Assembly: GCF_033958435.1 (NCBI RefSeq)
Contig: NC_134138.1
Coordinates: 176,746,798-176,810,797 of the forward strand
Length of the DNA stretch: 64,000 nucleotides
Direction: 5' to 3'
Origin: Carettochelys insculpta
Taxonomy: Eukaryota > Chordata > Testudines > Carettochelyidae
The notes beneath the pieces were generated by a model. That model saw only the letters and a list, made by a program, of their open reading frames with translations. It did no database searches and had not been told where the DNA came from. The position numbers and the translations under genes are program-made. Position 1 is the first letter of the stretch. Each line of letters opens with the position of its first letter. Positions 35,873 through 47,262 of the stretch are shown here, one piece after another.

Positions 35873-36101
35873 TATCAGAGAGGTAGCCAGTTTGGTCTGT
35901 ATCTTCAAAAACAACACAAAGTTCTCTGGCACCTTATAGACTAACATATTTTGGAGCATAAGCTTTTGTGCACAAAGACCCATTTTGTTGGATGCATGAG
36001 TGCTCCGCTCATGCATCTGACGAAACGGGTCTTTGCCCATGGAAGCTTATGCTCCAAAATATCTGTTATCATGTAAAAGTGCAACAGGACTTCTTGTTGT
36101 A
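35873..36101. mobile_element. PLE 3' tail, snap-back insertion 2
   Basis: It begins TATCAGAGAGGTAGCC (PLE 3' terminus, antisense) and continues through the CACCTTATAGACTAACA and CAAAGACCCATTTTGTT blocks. At TGCTCCG (about 36000) it turns round and repeats the same blocks in the opposite sense up to ACAGGACTTCTTGTTG. The arms are imperfect. It is bracketed by TATGAAAAAGAG (35861-35872) and TATGGAAAAGAG (36102-36113), so it re-used the target of the neighbouring copy. Confidence 0.78.
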
Positions 36102-36113
36102 TATGGAAAAGAG

Positions 36114-37540
36114 GACACCCCTGAGAGAGAGTGTATCTACCAACTGACATTGTAGCAATGTGCTATAGTATATACAGTACATTAATACAAGGTGGGCTAC
36201 AGCTGTTCCGTGGCCTGCTGTTTAACCTTTGCCTTCCCACATAACACCTTGAAGGACCTGAGCTTTCTAAGCCAATCACTCCCCTGCCTTTCTTGAGTCA
36301 CAAAGGTGGTAACATACATTTGCCATAACTGAAAACTTAATTTTGGCCTGCACTATTCATCACAATGTGTTTTAATAGTTGTGTCCTGACTTAATTCACT
36401 CATGTAAAGTTTATGGTGTCTCTGGAAGATGGACTGTATGGTTCATGGCTTTCCTGAGGGCTATGGCTAAGCTTTGTTTTCATCTTTAGCATATCTTGGA
36501 TTCAGTTGGACCACAAGATTTCAAGGGCAATGCTTCATTCTTCTTTGTTCCTTTATGAAATTGATCTATTTACTGTGGTTATAAAGAGTGCTAGCATGTA
36601 ATTCTAAGTTGTGCTCAAATATCAGGCTATTTATCAGTTCTATGATATTTTTTCCTAAGATGGCATTAATTGCTCCCATAAATCCTCAGTTCTCATCTGA
36701 AAAATGTATATTTCTGTCTACACAGCTTTATTAATCACTGGTTCTACTACTGTGTCTGCAACTCCTTTGGGGACATGGTTTGCATGACAGATATTAAATA
36801 AAACTAGAGTTATCTGGTATTGTATTGCCTGACTGCTCCATTGGAGTCTTTTATGTTTGCTCCCCTGTTACCTGTCTATCAATCTAGACATAAAATTAAG
36901 TCTACCAAGGAAAGAAAAATTAAATCCTAGAAACTAGACAGAAAACTAAAACACACTTTTTTAAAATATCGTTTGCACATGGAGCACATATGGAATTGTG
37001 GTGCCTGTCCATACTGAGACGAATAGATCATCATTACCCAAGCAACTCTACATGAGAATGCAATGTATAGTGAGAATATAGAAACAAAACCATATTTTCC
37101 GTTTTACCAAGCAGACTTTGCTTAACCTTTTGCTGTGATGGGATAAAATATGTCAATTTGCAAGAAGCTGGATTGTTTTGACGCAAGCATTTCAATTCCA
37201 AATGTTTCCGTGGAATGACTTAGTGCAATGAGTTGCATCTGGAATGACAAGGGAGGAAAAAAACATGTTTGATGGAGCTAGATGTAGGTGACATTGAACA
37301 TCAGTAGCTGAAGTGACGTGTGCTATGGAAAAAAGCAGACACCGGAACATAAGCCTTATTAAATCTGACAGCTCAAAAAAGAAAATGGGCTTTTGAGTAA
37401 TGATGGTATGAAGTGAACATGGCATAGCCAGTAGATTCACCATTCTATCACAGCTCTGATCATCAAGAACACTCAGTCTTTGGTCCTGTAAGTTCTAACA
37501 TCAAAGGAAAGAGTGATGCCTTGTCAGACATTTCAGATTA
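36114..37540. other. DNA without recognised genes
   Basis: No coding exon, RNA or repeat recognised. The open frame at 37192-37443 lacks a domain. Confidence 0.4.
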
Positions 37541-37543
37541 ATT

Positions 37544-38285
37544 ATGCCATGTGTCCCTTGGTATTTTATCCTCCTTCCAACAGGGAAGCTGATTAGATTG
37601 AAAAGGGTCAGTCAACTGGGACAAGGATGGTCTTGCCTGGTTTATGTACATTTATTCTCTTACGTAGAGACTCCAGTTTGGCCAATGACTGAGCAATGCC
37701 CCACTGCAATTTACATTGGCCAAACTGGACAGTCTCTGTGTAAAAGAATAAATGGACATAAATCGGACATGAGGACCGGTATTGTACAGAAACCTGTGAG
37801 AGAGCACTTCAGTCTCCCTGGACACTCAGTAGCAGATTTAAGTTGGGCAGTCCCAAAACAAAGAAATTTTAAAAATCAAATGGAGAGAGAAATCTCTGAG
37901 CTGCAATTTATTTGCAAATGTGATACCATTAACCAAGGATTAAACAGAGACTGGGAGTGGCTTGCACCTTACAAAAGGAGCTTCTCTGCCCTAGGTGTTA
38001 ACATCTCCACATTAGACAGACAATGGGCCATATTCCACCCCCCGCCCCCCGCCGCCCCGCGTCTTATCTGCCCTGTTTTTTCCTCTCTTCATACAGACTA
38101 CTGATAATGGGCCTTTTCCATGCTGACTGACTCCAGCCCTCCCTTTTACCGGGACCCCACTCTTCAAATATTTCTCTGAAACCACCACCACCCCATTCAT
38201 GCATCTGATGAAGCAGAACTTTGCCCACAAATGCTTATGCTCCAAAATATCTGTTAGTCTATAAGGTGCCACAGGACTTCTTGTT
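37544..38285 (+). mobile_element. Penelope-like element, 3' part with GIY-YIG domain
   Basis: The plus strand encodes a PLE GIY-YIG nuclease end (about 37686-38040), then the PLE tail at about 38195-38280 (CATGCATCTGATGAAGC, then CTCCAAAATATCTGTTAGTC, then GGTGCCACAGGACTTCTTG). This copy proves that the dispersed tails at 35.8 and 61.4 kb are PLE sequences. Its 5' side has a short inverted duplication (37647-37687 against 37713-37753). The RT domain is absent. Confidence 0.82.
37686..38103 (+). pseudogene. PLE GIY-YIG endonuclease domain
   Basis: The residues read AIYIGQTGQSLCKRINGHKSDM (YIG motif and conserved Arg). Next come KPVREHFSLPGHSVADL, FKNQMEREISELQFICK and GLNRDWEWLAPYKRSF, the characteristic PLE C-terminus. 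The nuclease makes the nick used to start cDNA synthesis. The upstream GIY part and linker Cys cluster are replaced by an inverted copy of the YIG-region DNA, so the open frame from 37544 is chimeric and the domain is incomplete. The frame continues past the normal end into a Pro-rich, non-homologous tail. Confidence 0.8.
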
Positions 38286-38334
38286 ATTATATGCTAAACA
38301 TTTGCTACACTTTGTATTTAGCTACAATACTCTG

Positions 38335-38465
38335 AGTACATTTCCCAGACCTGAAGAAGAGCTCTATGGAGATTTAAGCCTGTCTCTTTCACCAACAAAT
38401 ACTACCTCATCTTGTCTTTCTATTATCCTGAGACAAACACAACTATCACCCTGCATTCTACAGAA
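38335..38465 (+). repeat. Dispersed sauropsid repeat, copy 2 (possible PLE tail)
   Basis: GAAGAGCTCTATGGAG, CTGTCTCTTTCACCAACAAA and CTACCTCATCTTGTCTTTC...TTATCCTGAGA are in the same order as in the copy at 25622-25745. It lies just after a PLE copy, which makes a PLE link plausible but unproven. Confidence 0.5.
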
Positions 38466-40465
38466 GCAGATACAAAAACAGCATAAAGACAGAGGTAGGC
38501 GCAAGGATTGGATAAGCACATAAAAACAACTTAAGAACGAGTCCCTCCAGAACAAACTAGAAGCACCTTGGTGGGCAACAGAGAGAAGCCTTCAATGTAT
38601 GTGCTATATCTTTTGGGTGGGAAATAGCCATATTCTACAGGACATATGTTAAAGTTATAAAACTACCATACTGACAATGCTGTGAATTTTTGAAAGCATT
38701 CTCTTCTTCCTCCCTTGAGCTGCACTTTTGGCTCCACAGCACAATAAACAGTTATCTTCCATGAGGAAGAAAACAATTTTTTAAATTTGTGGGGGAAAAA
38801 ATACCATCAATATAAGGCAATGCTTGACAATTGGGAATACTCTGGAATACCAGCTGTAACTTTGATAGCTTGTGTAGCTGTTGTGTAAATTATTGAATCT
38901 GACCCGTCTTCCTGACAAGTGCAGTATCTATCAAACAGCTGGTAATACTATCCTAAATCCAGCTACATACTCTCATCCTCCTTAGTCCTGAACTATACAA
39001 TCCTGATTACTGGCTCTGCCACATCTACATATAAATAATTATTCTCAGTGGAATCAGAGGAGGATGAAAAGAAGAATTTGTTTTGTGGGTAAAAATTCAG
39101 AACTAGTGCATCCACCTCTACAGCTTTTCAAAATAAAAAGGGGTGTTTTGATGGGAAAGCAGGTCTATAAACCTAAAAAATAATTAGAAAATGGTATTCT
39201 GAGTGAAATAAGCAGGCTATGGATTGAGTAGTGAAAGATCGTTCTGATATAAGGGGAAGTAGCCAGGAACTTTTCTGTTCTGCAGCCTTGCCTGAGCATA
39301 GTTGTAACTCATAGCTGCTAAGCACTCCAAAGGGCAACGTGCTAGAGCCATAATAAATACCAATTTATTTTTCTTTCTTCCTCCCCCGTTTTCAGTTTCC
39401 AGGATACTGTAGAGTTTGCTGTAGACAGCACAATTGCATTGTCAAAAGTTGTTGGGGGAGGGAAGCTGAAAGGAGGTCAGCTGGTGATTTCAGCAGTAGA
39501 AAAAGAGTGGGGTGCAGTTTGCGTTGTGGGATTAGAAGTCAGTAGTGAAATACTTACCTTTAAAATGTTGGCTAGATTTCAAGGTTAAACACCAACTGAG
39601 AGAATGGCGCAGTTCCCACTTCACAAAGCTGTTGTTTCAAGTTGGCTGCACATTGATGAAGACAAGAGTCCATATGCTTATATTTTAAAAGTTATCTTTC
39701 TGTCTTGGAGAGCCAGAACATTTTCTTTTTCATACAAGCTTAGTTCCCGGAGCATGATCCTCCAGCAAGAGGTGGATTCAGCTGTTAATTCCTGTCACAG
39801 AACTGCAGAGTACTTAGGGTCAGATCCTCAACTGGTGATAATCAGCATAACTTTGTTGAAGACAATGGCACAAAGGTGATTTACATCAGCCAAGGATCTC
39901 ACTTACCTGGTTTTGGCATGCGCCAATGAAAAGCATTTTGGAAAGAATTGGGGAATGAACAGATGATTGCACAGACAGACTGATCTAAGTCTCAACTCCT
40001 CTCCACCTGCAGGGAAGAATGCAGCCAGCGCAGATGGCTGTATTGGCGATGGATAGGCTGTGTTGATGCGCCTAGGATTTTGGGGGCAGGTAGGATGTCT
40101 TTCTTACTTGCAGGGAGACCTGCACAGCATGTTTGCTTGCAAGTGAGGAATCTGCCCAGTCTCCATTGTATTTTTGTCATTCTCCTGTCCATGCTCCTAC
40201 TGATAGTGGGTGCTACTGAGAATTGCACAGCAATGCATAGATCAGTGCAGCAAAGAGAACCTAGCCTGCCACATGTATAGTATGTCTCTACTGCAGAATT
40301 AGTCTGGGATCTTACTTGAGTGCTGTGTATCTCTCTCCTGTGCACCCACCAACATCCCTCCACAATATAAAACAGTGCACCTGAGTGTAAGTGGTTAGTT
40401 TGATAAGGGTTTTAAAATAGAGCCAAAATTCCAGTTTCACTGAGGCTTGTAAACCCCCTTCCCAC

Positions 40466-40496
<31 letters not shown>

Positions 40497-41480
40497 GTGA
40501 GGACACAGATTAAACCACCAGTCCTTCAGTGGTATCTAACAATTTTCCCAAGTGTTTAAAATGACAATTTTTCCCACAGATCACTCCTGGGGAGAGGGGT
40601 GGTCTTAGATCAGCTCAGTTTACTGCTGTGGAAAAATCATGGGATAGGACATCAGAAGTCCAAAACAACGTACACAGGTATACTTAGCACCAGGGAAGAT
40701 ACAGTAGCACATATAGGGCTTTGTAGTGTGTCTGCCCACACCCAGGACAGGGCACTCCACAAATCAACAAGGAAAAAGGGCTTTCAAAAGTGGATACACC
40801 CTGTGCCACCATAGAAGAGCAAGGACCTGGGCTTTATCCTATGAGAGTTGAGGTGAGTGCAAAAGTCCAAGAGGGAGGAAACTGCTTAACATCCCTAGAA
40901 AGGTCAGAATTTGAAATTCCTAACAATATTTTTTTTCAAGAAAGCTCTTAAATGTGAAACATCTGCATGGTCAAAGGATTTGCAGTTTGGTATGCGCCCT
41001 GGCTACCCTTTACCTTCTTGACTGGACTGGTTATGGGTGGGCTTTCTCTATGTACTTGGTAAAATCTGTCAAAGGTGTTCTCCCTTCTCTCTTTCAAACC
41101 ACAGTTCAAATTGCCACTGCATTGAGATTTAGTAAACACAAGGTTTTACAAAGTCCAGCTTCAATTTAAGGGTTTCTCCCTGTCCCACCTCTGCAAACAG
41201 GCAAGGGCTCTGAATCAGCAAAGCACGTGCTTACATCCCAGTAAAATTATCTGGGATCTACATGTAAGCATCTGCATGCTTACAGTACATGCTTCCATAA
41301 TTTTTCAAGTTGCTATGATGTGCTGATGCCCACTGACTTCTGAGCCCGCAGATTAGCAGAGACATCCACCAACATTTAGCACCTTGCTGAACTGTTTTCT
41401 TCCCCTGCCCATAAAAAGAAAACTGTTACAGAAACATTCACAAGGAAAACCTTAACTTGTCATGTCTGGGAAGAGCAGGA
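38466..41480. other. DNA without recognised genes; CA microsatellite
   Basis: No supported gene. A (CA)n microsatellite lies at 40466-40492. The open frames at 39604-40363 and 40599-41169 show no domain. Confidence 0.42.
40466..40492. repeat. (CA)n microsatellite
   Basis: About 13 uninterrupted CA units. Confidence 0.95.
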
Positions 41481-41529
41481 AATCCTGTTGGAATTATTAT
41501 GAAGCGGGGCAGCGAAAGCTGAGAGGAGG

Positions 41530-42683
41530 CTGCATCGCAGATGACCCTTCTCTCACCCAGAACTGCAACTCAGATGGGAACATGGAAAGTTAGAACAATG
41601 TATGAGGCTGGCAAGACAGCACAAATAGCAGCAGAAATGTGACAATACAAGCTGGCAGTTTTGGGGCTGTGCGAAACAAGATGGAGACAATCAGGACAAC
41701 TGCGTCTAGCAACAGGTGAAACCCTTATTTATTCAGGGTATGAGGAGGATGATGTGCCACACACGGAAGGAGTGGGTATGCAGTTGTCCAAGGATGCAAT
41801 TGGATACCTAATTGAGTGGACAGCAGTGTCAGCACGGATCATTACAGCCAGGTTTTACACCAAGATAAACAAGATTCTGATTATACAGTGCTATGCGCCC
41901 ACAAATGATGCTGATGAAAATATTAAAACAGGGTTCTATGAGACTCTCCAAAGTATTATTAACGAGAAAGGTAAGAAAGATATATTGATTTTGATGGGTG
42001 ACGTCTATGCCAAAATCAGAAGTGACAACACAGGAAAGGAGCAGTAAATGGGTACAGAAGGGTTAGGAAAACCCAATGAGAATGGCAACCTCTTCAGTGA
42101 CTTCTGTGTATTTAACAGATTGGTGATTGGTGGGAGTATCTTTCCACACAAAAGAATCCATAAAGCAACATGGGTTTCACCAGACCACCAGGCAGAAAAT
42201 CAAATTGACCATATCTGTATCAGCAGCACCTTCAGACGTTCTGTGCAAGATGTATGCGCAAGAAGAGGGACGGATGTGGGATCCGACCACCACCTTGTCT
42301 TAGGAAAGTTCAGGCTGAAACTGAAAAAGCACCACATGCAAGTAAACAGGCCAGGACTGAGATATAACACAGAACTCCTGAGAGAGCAGATAATAAAATC
42401 ACAATTCCATTTAGAACTGTTAAACAGATATACAGTCCTTAGAGATCTAAGATCAGAAGATGTAGCGGTAGAGCAAGTATGGGAAAGCTCTAAATCAGCA
42501 TGGAAAGAAGCTTGTGAGAAAATCCTGGGCAAAAGAACAAGACAACACAAAGAATGGTCATCACCAGAGACTCTAAGGAAGACAAAGGTAGAAAAGACAA
42601 GAAGGCAGTTGTCAACAGCAGCAAGACCAGAGCTATCAAGGCAGAAGCGCTGCGATTGTATGCAGAAGCTAACAAGGAAGTGA
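41530..42683 (+). pseudogene. RTE endonuclease domain
   Basis: APE-type nuclease of an RTE ORF2. Upstream of 41661 the frame reads TWKVRTMYEAGKTAQ with one stop. It then gives LGLCETRWRQSGQ (conserved Glu), QCYAPTNDADE and LILMGDVYAKI, where the usual GDFNAK catalytic block has lost the Phe and Asn. A TAA at 42045-42047 falls where relatives have Val (EQVMG). Then come FPHKRIHKATWVSP, ENQIDHICIS and GSDHHLVLGK (terminal Asp-His block). The later part (42554-42868) continues in other frames. The lost Asn and the stops make it inactive. Confidence 0.85.
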
Positions 42684-42851
42684 AGAAAAGTATAAAGACG
42701 GATAAAACGAACTTTGTGGAAGCACTAGCACAACAAGCCACGCAAGCCATAGGCCAGAAGAATCTAAAAGAACTGTATAATATCAGAGGGAAGTTAGCAG
42801 GTGCAAGACGGACAGTAGATCATCCCATGAAAAGACAAGGATGGGAGAGTC

Positions 42852-43754
42852 TTGTCAAATGTAGCTGAACAACTTACTCGATGGAAAGAATATTTCGAGG
42901 ATCTCTTAAACCAGCCAGCACCAATAGATCCACCAGACTTTCCTTCAGCTCAAATACTACTACCAATAAATACAGACAGACCAACTAAGGAGGAGATAAG
43001 GAAGGCCATTTCTCTGCTGAAAAGTGGAAAAGCTCCAGGGCCAGACTGCATTCCCTCAGAAGCAGTGAAGGTGGACCTTGGAACCTCCACAGACATGCTG
43101 TACGAACTCTTTGGCAGAATATGGGACGCGGACGAAATACCACGAGACTGGAAACATGGACATATAATTAAAATACCCAAGAAAGGAAGTTTGAATAAAT
43201 GCAGAAACTGGAGAGGTATCATTCTGCTGTCTATTCCTGGGAAAGTCTTTAACAGGATCCTGTTGGAGACAAGGAAAGCAGAGATTGACAGGCTGTTGAG
43301 GGATGAACAAACTGGTTTTTGGAGTGAGAGATCATGTGTAGACCAGATAATGACCTTGAGGATCATCACAGAACAGTCATTGGAATGGAACTCCCCACTG
43401 TATATAACTTTCATAGACCTTGAAAAGGCCTGTGATAGTGTAGACAGAAATACACTGTGGAGACTGTTGCAGTATCATGGCATTCCCCAGAAGATCATTA
43501 ATCTCATTCGAGCCAATTACGAACCCTCCACTTGCCAGGTTGTACATAATGGCATTCTGATGGAATCTTTCACTGTCCAAACAGGTGTGAGACAGGGATG
43601 TCTACTCTCACCATTCCTTTTCCTTGTAGTTATGGATTGGATTATGCTAAAAACAACAAGCGGACACCAGAGAGGTATTCAGTGGGCCTTCTCTTGTCAA
43701 TTGGAGGATATCGATTTTGCTGATGACATTGCTGTCCTGGCACATTGGCATTAG
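42852..43754 (+). pseudogene. RTE reverse transcriptase domain (300 codons open)
   Basis: RT fingers and palm: LLKSGKAPGPDCIPSEAV, then PRDWKHGHIIKIPKKGSL, FIDLEKACDSVDR (motif A, usually KAFDSV), TGVRQGCLLSPFLF (motif B) and IDFADDIAVLAH (catalytic FADD). The frame ends in a stop just after FADD, at 43752-43754, where relatives continue. The palm is intact but the protein would be cut before the thumb. Confidence 0.87.
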
Positions 43755-43757
43755 CAT

Positions 43758-44500
43758 ATGGACAGCAAAGTTGCAGCACTGGATAGCGCTGCCTCAAAGG
43801 CAGGCCTGAAAATCAGTAGATGTAAAACTAGAACTATGAGGGTCAACCACACTAAACAAGACAACATCACTTTAGGGGGAGAGACCCTCGAAGACGTCGA
43901 ACAATTTACTTATCTAGGTAGTATTGTGAATAAAAATGGTGGTACTGACCTAGACATCAAATCCAGGATTGTCAAAGCCCCAGCAGCATTTCAAACTCTG
44001 TGGCCAGTATGGAGATCACACAACATCTCTGTCGAACCAAAGCTGAGAATCTTCAATTCAAATGTAAAGTCCATCCTGCTGTATGCCTGTGAATCATGGC
44101 GCACCACAAAGTCCTCAACACACAAACTGCAGACGTTTTTGAATAGATGCCTGAGGTACATATTACAAATAAGATGGCAAGACAAAGTCACGAATGAACA
44201 TCTGTGGACACGAACAGGCCAAGAGCCAGTGGGGATCCAAATAAAAAGGAGAAAATGGGGATGGTTGGGACATACTTTGAGGAAACCCCCATCCAGCATT
44301 GTTCGATATGCCTTAAACTGGAATCCTCAGGGGAAATGCAGCTGAGGAAGACCCCAAATAACATGGAGGAGATCTACAGTCACAGAAGCGCAAGAACGGG
44401 GATATTCATGGGGCCAGATTGAAGCCATTGCCCAAGATAGAACCAGGTGGAGGAGCCTTGTGGATGACCTATGCCCCACTTGGGGTTCACGGGTTTAACA
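43758..44500 (+). pseudogene. RTE ORF2 C-terminal domain
   Basis: Direct continuation of the RT: LDSAASKAGLKISRCKT, QFTYLGSIVNKNGGTD, KLRIFNSNVKSILLYACESW, LNRCLRYILQIRW and RRKWGWLGHTLRKP. After a stop at 44343-44345, further residues (RPQITWRRS, WGQIEAIAQDRTRWRSLVDDLCPTWG) follow. These blocks are hallmarks of RTE proteins that gene annotation often misnames as host genes. Confidence 0.85.
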
Positions 44501-44511
44501 TTAACATTAAC

Positions 44512-46384
44512 TGTCAGTTTCCTCTCACTACACTATTTGTCTAGAAGAGGATGGCCCAGTGGGTAGGATGCTCTGCAACAGATTTAGGGTCTGTGTGCAT
44601 GGGGATACTCAGGCCATGTAAGCAGAGTCTGCAAGATCTTGTCCCTGGTATCTAGTGATGAGCTGTTGGACACTTCATCAGGTTCTGATCTTATTTGCCT
44701 GGACACACTCACTCTGCCTGGATCCTCCAAAGATTATTACTTTTGGCTGGTGTTAGATTCCCCAGTCTCCTAATTACTAGGGCATGAGTAATAAGTGGTT
44801 ATTCTTGTTGTGTGGATCAAGTGCAGAAGAACTGTGCCTGGCATACCCCCACGGAGGGACTCACCCTCACCTAAATGCTCTGCAGGGAACATGTTTTCCA
44901 AAGCCCAGCTTCTTGAGAGACGGTGGGGAAGGGTATTTGTCTCTTGTGGCACGAGCTTTGCTTAGGGGTTGTTGACACCATTTAACATTTTCTTTCTCCA
45001 CTATGTGTAAGAAAAAAGCTTGCCGACTCATTTGAGAATGATGTTACATATGGCAGAGCTGAGGTCACTGATACATAAGTATTAGACCTGTATGAGTACA
45101 GTGTCTATGATGCAAGAGATCCCCCCCCAACCCCCACAAGAGTTGAAGTCACTGAAAGCTGTGTTAAATGTGAGACATGATGACATCTCAGCGATCAGTC
45201 TGCAGGGTGGCTGACAGAGAGGATTTGAATGGAGCCCAGTGAAGAGGCACTGCAAGCAAGTGCCCGAGCAATGCAGTTAATAAGGTGCCTCCCCACCTCT
45301 TCTTCCCTATTTTACTTTTTTTTGTTGCTACACTCAAAGTCTACATTTGTGAGAGGGGAAGTATTGTCTCTAGAAGCACCCGGGGTGGTGTGTAATTGTC
45401 CCAGGTCACTAGGTGGGGGCTTAAGCTGGGTTTGTGTGGTACTCTTGAAAATGGACCCCTAGATACTGAACCTACCCTTTGTTACTGCCAGCACTAACTG
45501 GCAGAAGGGTTACAAGTGTTATAGGTAAATAGCTCCTGCAGTTATTACATCAATTCCACACATGACCACTTGGTTCCTTGTGTTGCTAGTATGTGTATTT
45601 CCAAGGAGCATGTATATGAAAGTAGACAGCAGTGTACCTTGGGTAAGTATCCCATTGTGCAACTCACTACCATCCAGCCCACTGTGATATAACAGGGCTG
45701 AAAAAGAGTTGTTCAGGGCTGACTAGGAGCAAAGGGTCAATGCCCCAGTGTGCAGCTGTCTCTGTCCCATAAAGTTGTCTGAATCCTGTGACTTTGATAC
45801 TTTTTTCCTCTAAAACTCACAACATCATGTAGCCGTCATCATCATCCTCCATCTCCAATACAACCATAGTGGCTGCACAGCTCCGCATATTTGTCATGAG
45901 CACTGCAAGCATGGGGTGCCCATTCTTGCAGCATTTGCAAATGTAAGAGAAGAGACATGGAGAATACAGTAATCACTTGAAGGACAGAGATCCAATTCAA
46001 GGTTGTTGGTGCCATTCATGTAGGAGCTGAAGATGGTGAAGTGTCAAATCTGGGCCCACAAAACAAAGACTAATTTGTGGGATCACCCTGGCAAGGAATT
46101 ACGAGATGTAGAACATGATAACCCTAGCACATGGCCTGCACTGCACACTCCAGAGGAAGGCAAGAAAAAAGTCACTGTCAATGTGACTGGGTGGAAAATT
46201 TGTTCCTGACCCTCCTTTTGGTGATCAGTTAGTCCTGGGGCACGTAGCAAGAGAGAGAATGCACAGTGCTATTTCAGAGCACTGTGCCACCCCACCCATC
46301 TCCAAACTCTGAAGCCTCAGAAGGAGACAAAAACATACTTGGGTGAAACATCCCTGCCGGTGACCAGTTGAATCTTCTGCACAT
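44512..46384. other. DNA without recognised genes
   Basis: At 44547-44600 a TGGCCCAGTGGGTAGGATGC stretch matches a tRNA-type A box and might be a decayed SINE, but no B box is present. Otherwise nothing recognisable. Confidence 0.35.
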
Positions 46385-47262
46385 GAGAATTTAGGAGTAT
46401 AAGACCATAAACCAAAAAGGGACTTCCAGAGCTGTCAAGTCCTGCTCCCACCATAACAAGCAAATGCATCATTCAGACCCACTCACAACACTCCTTCGAT
46501 AGTTGGAAAACTTTTCTTTCTTTCCAGCCTTACTTATTCATAGAAACTTTATATCCATTTATTCTTCTTCAAGTATTGCCCTTCAGCTTCAATAGCTCTT
46601 CTCCCTCCCTCATGTTCACCTCCAATATATTTTGAGAATTAAAGTATAGATCCCTTTAGCTTTAATTTTGCTGGGCTAAAAAGCCCAAATTCTTTCAGTC
46701 TTCTCTTATGATATGGACCTGATCACTTTCTAGTAGGTCTTTTCCACTCCTCTTTATTATTCATGCTTGTGGAACACGAGTGATCAGAATTCTATGCTCT
46801 ATTCCAGATGTGATATGAGGTCTTATCAGTGTCCTATATAATGGCATTCCCTGTCACTATGTCTACTGAAAATGCTTGGCTGTTACATCCTACGATCACA
46901 TTTGTCTGTTCTGCCACAGTTGTCATAGCTGGCTCTTAGTCTTCCTCTGATTTACCAACACTCACAGATATCCTTCTTCCTCAGTCTCTTCCAAAGGATG
47001 AGTCTCCAGTTCATAACTTAAATTCTTATTATTTGGACTCTATGAATATGACCTTGAGCTTTGTACTATTACATTTCAGTCCATTTCTATCACTCCAGTC
47101 TTCAAGATCTTCCTGCATAATGTTTCAATTTTCCTCTGTATTGGCAGTGTCTTAGCTTTATATAGTCAAACTTCTTTGGCACAATCCTACTTTTTGAGAC
47201 TTAGTCATTAGTAAAAATATTGACTAAGATTGGTCCCAAGATTTTATGAATAGAATTTAACC
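46385..47262 (-). mobile_element. Old CR1-clade LINE fragment
   Basis: The antisense sequence follows the order of the CR1 3' region: tail-like TATAAGACCATAAACC, then CTCTTCTCTTATGATATGGACC, GTGATCAGAATTCTATGC, GTGTCCTATATAATGGCATT and TTGACTAAGATTGGTCCC. These parallel blocks at 4980-5680 in the young CR1 copy (for example the ATCGGTCCCAGGACTGACCCC region). It is heavily mutated, with no open frame. Confidence 0.55.

Larger units (their letters stand above)
41487..44511 (+). mobile_element. RTE-clade LINE, nearly full-length coding part, decayed
   Basis: The plus strand carries an apurinic-type endonuclease (from about 41530), reverse transcriptase (42852-43754) and the characteristic RTE C-terminus (43758-44500), which ends CPTWGSRV. 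The 3' end is a short AACATT repeat (TTTAACATTAACATTAAC, 44494-44511), as expected for RTE elements. There are several stops and frame changes, so it is an older insertion than the CR1 copies. The 5' boundary is approximate. Confidence 0.85.

Noticed and set aside
41661..44345. RTE frames read as a host gene
   Set aside because: Endonuclease and RT blocks in order, the AACATT 3' repeat and internal stops identify a LINE.
44547..44600. tRNA-like A box (TGGCCCAGTGGGTAGGATGC)
   Set aside because: No B box or SINE tail was found, so a SINE call is not justified.
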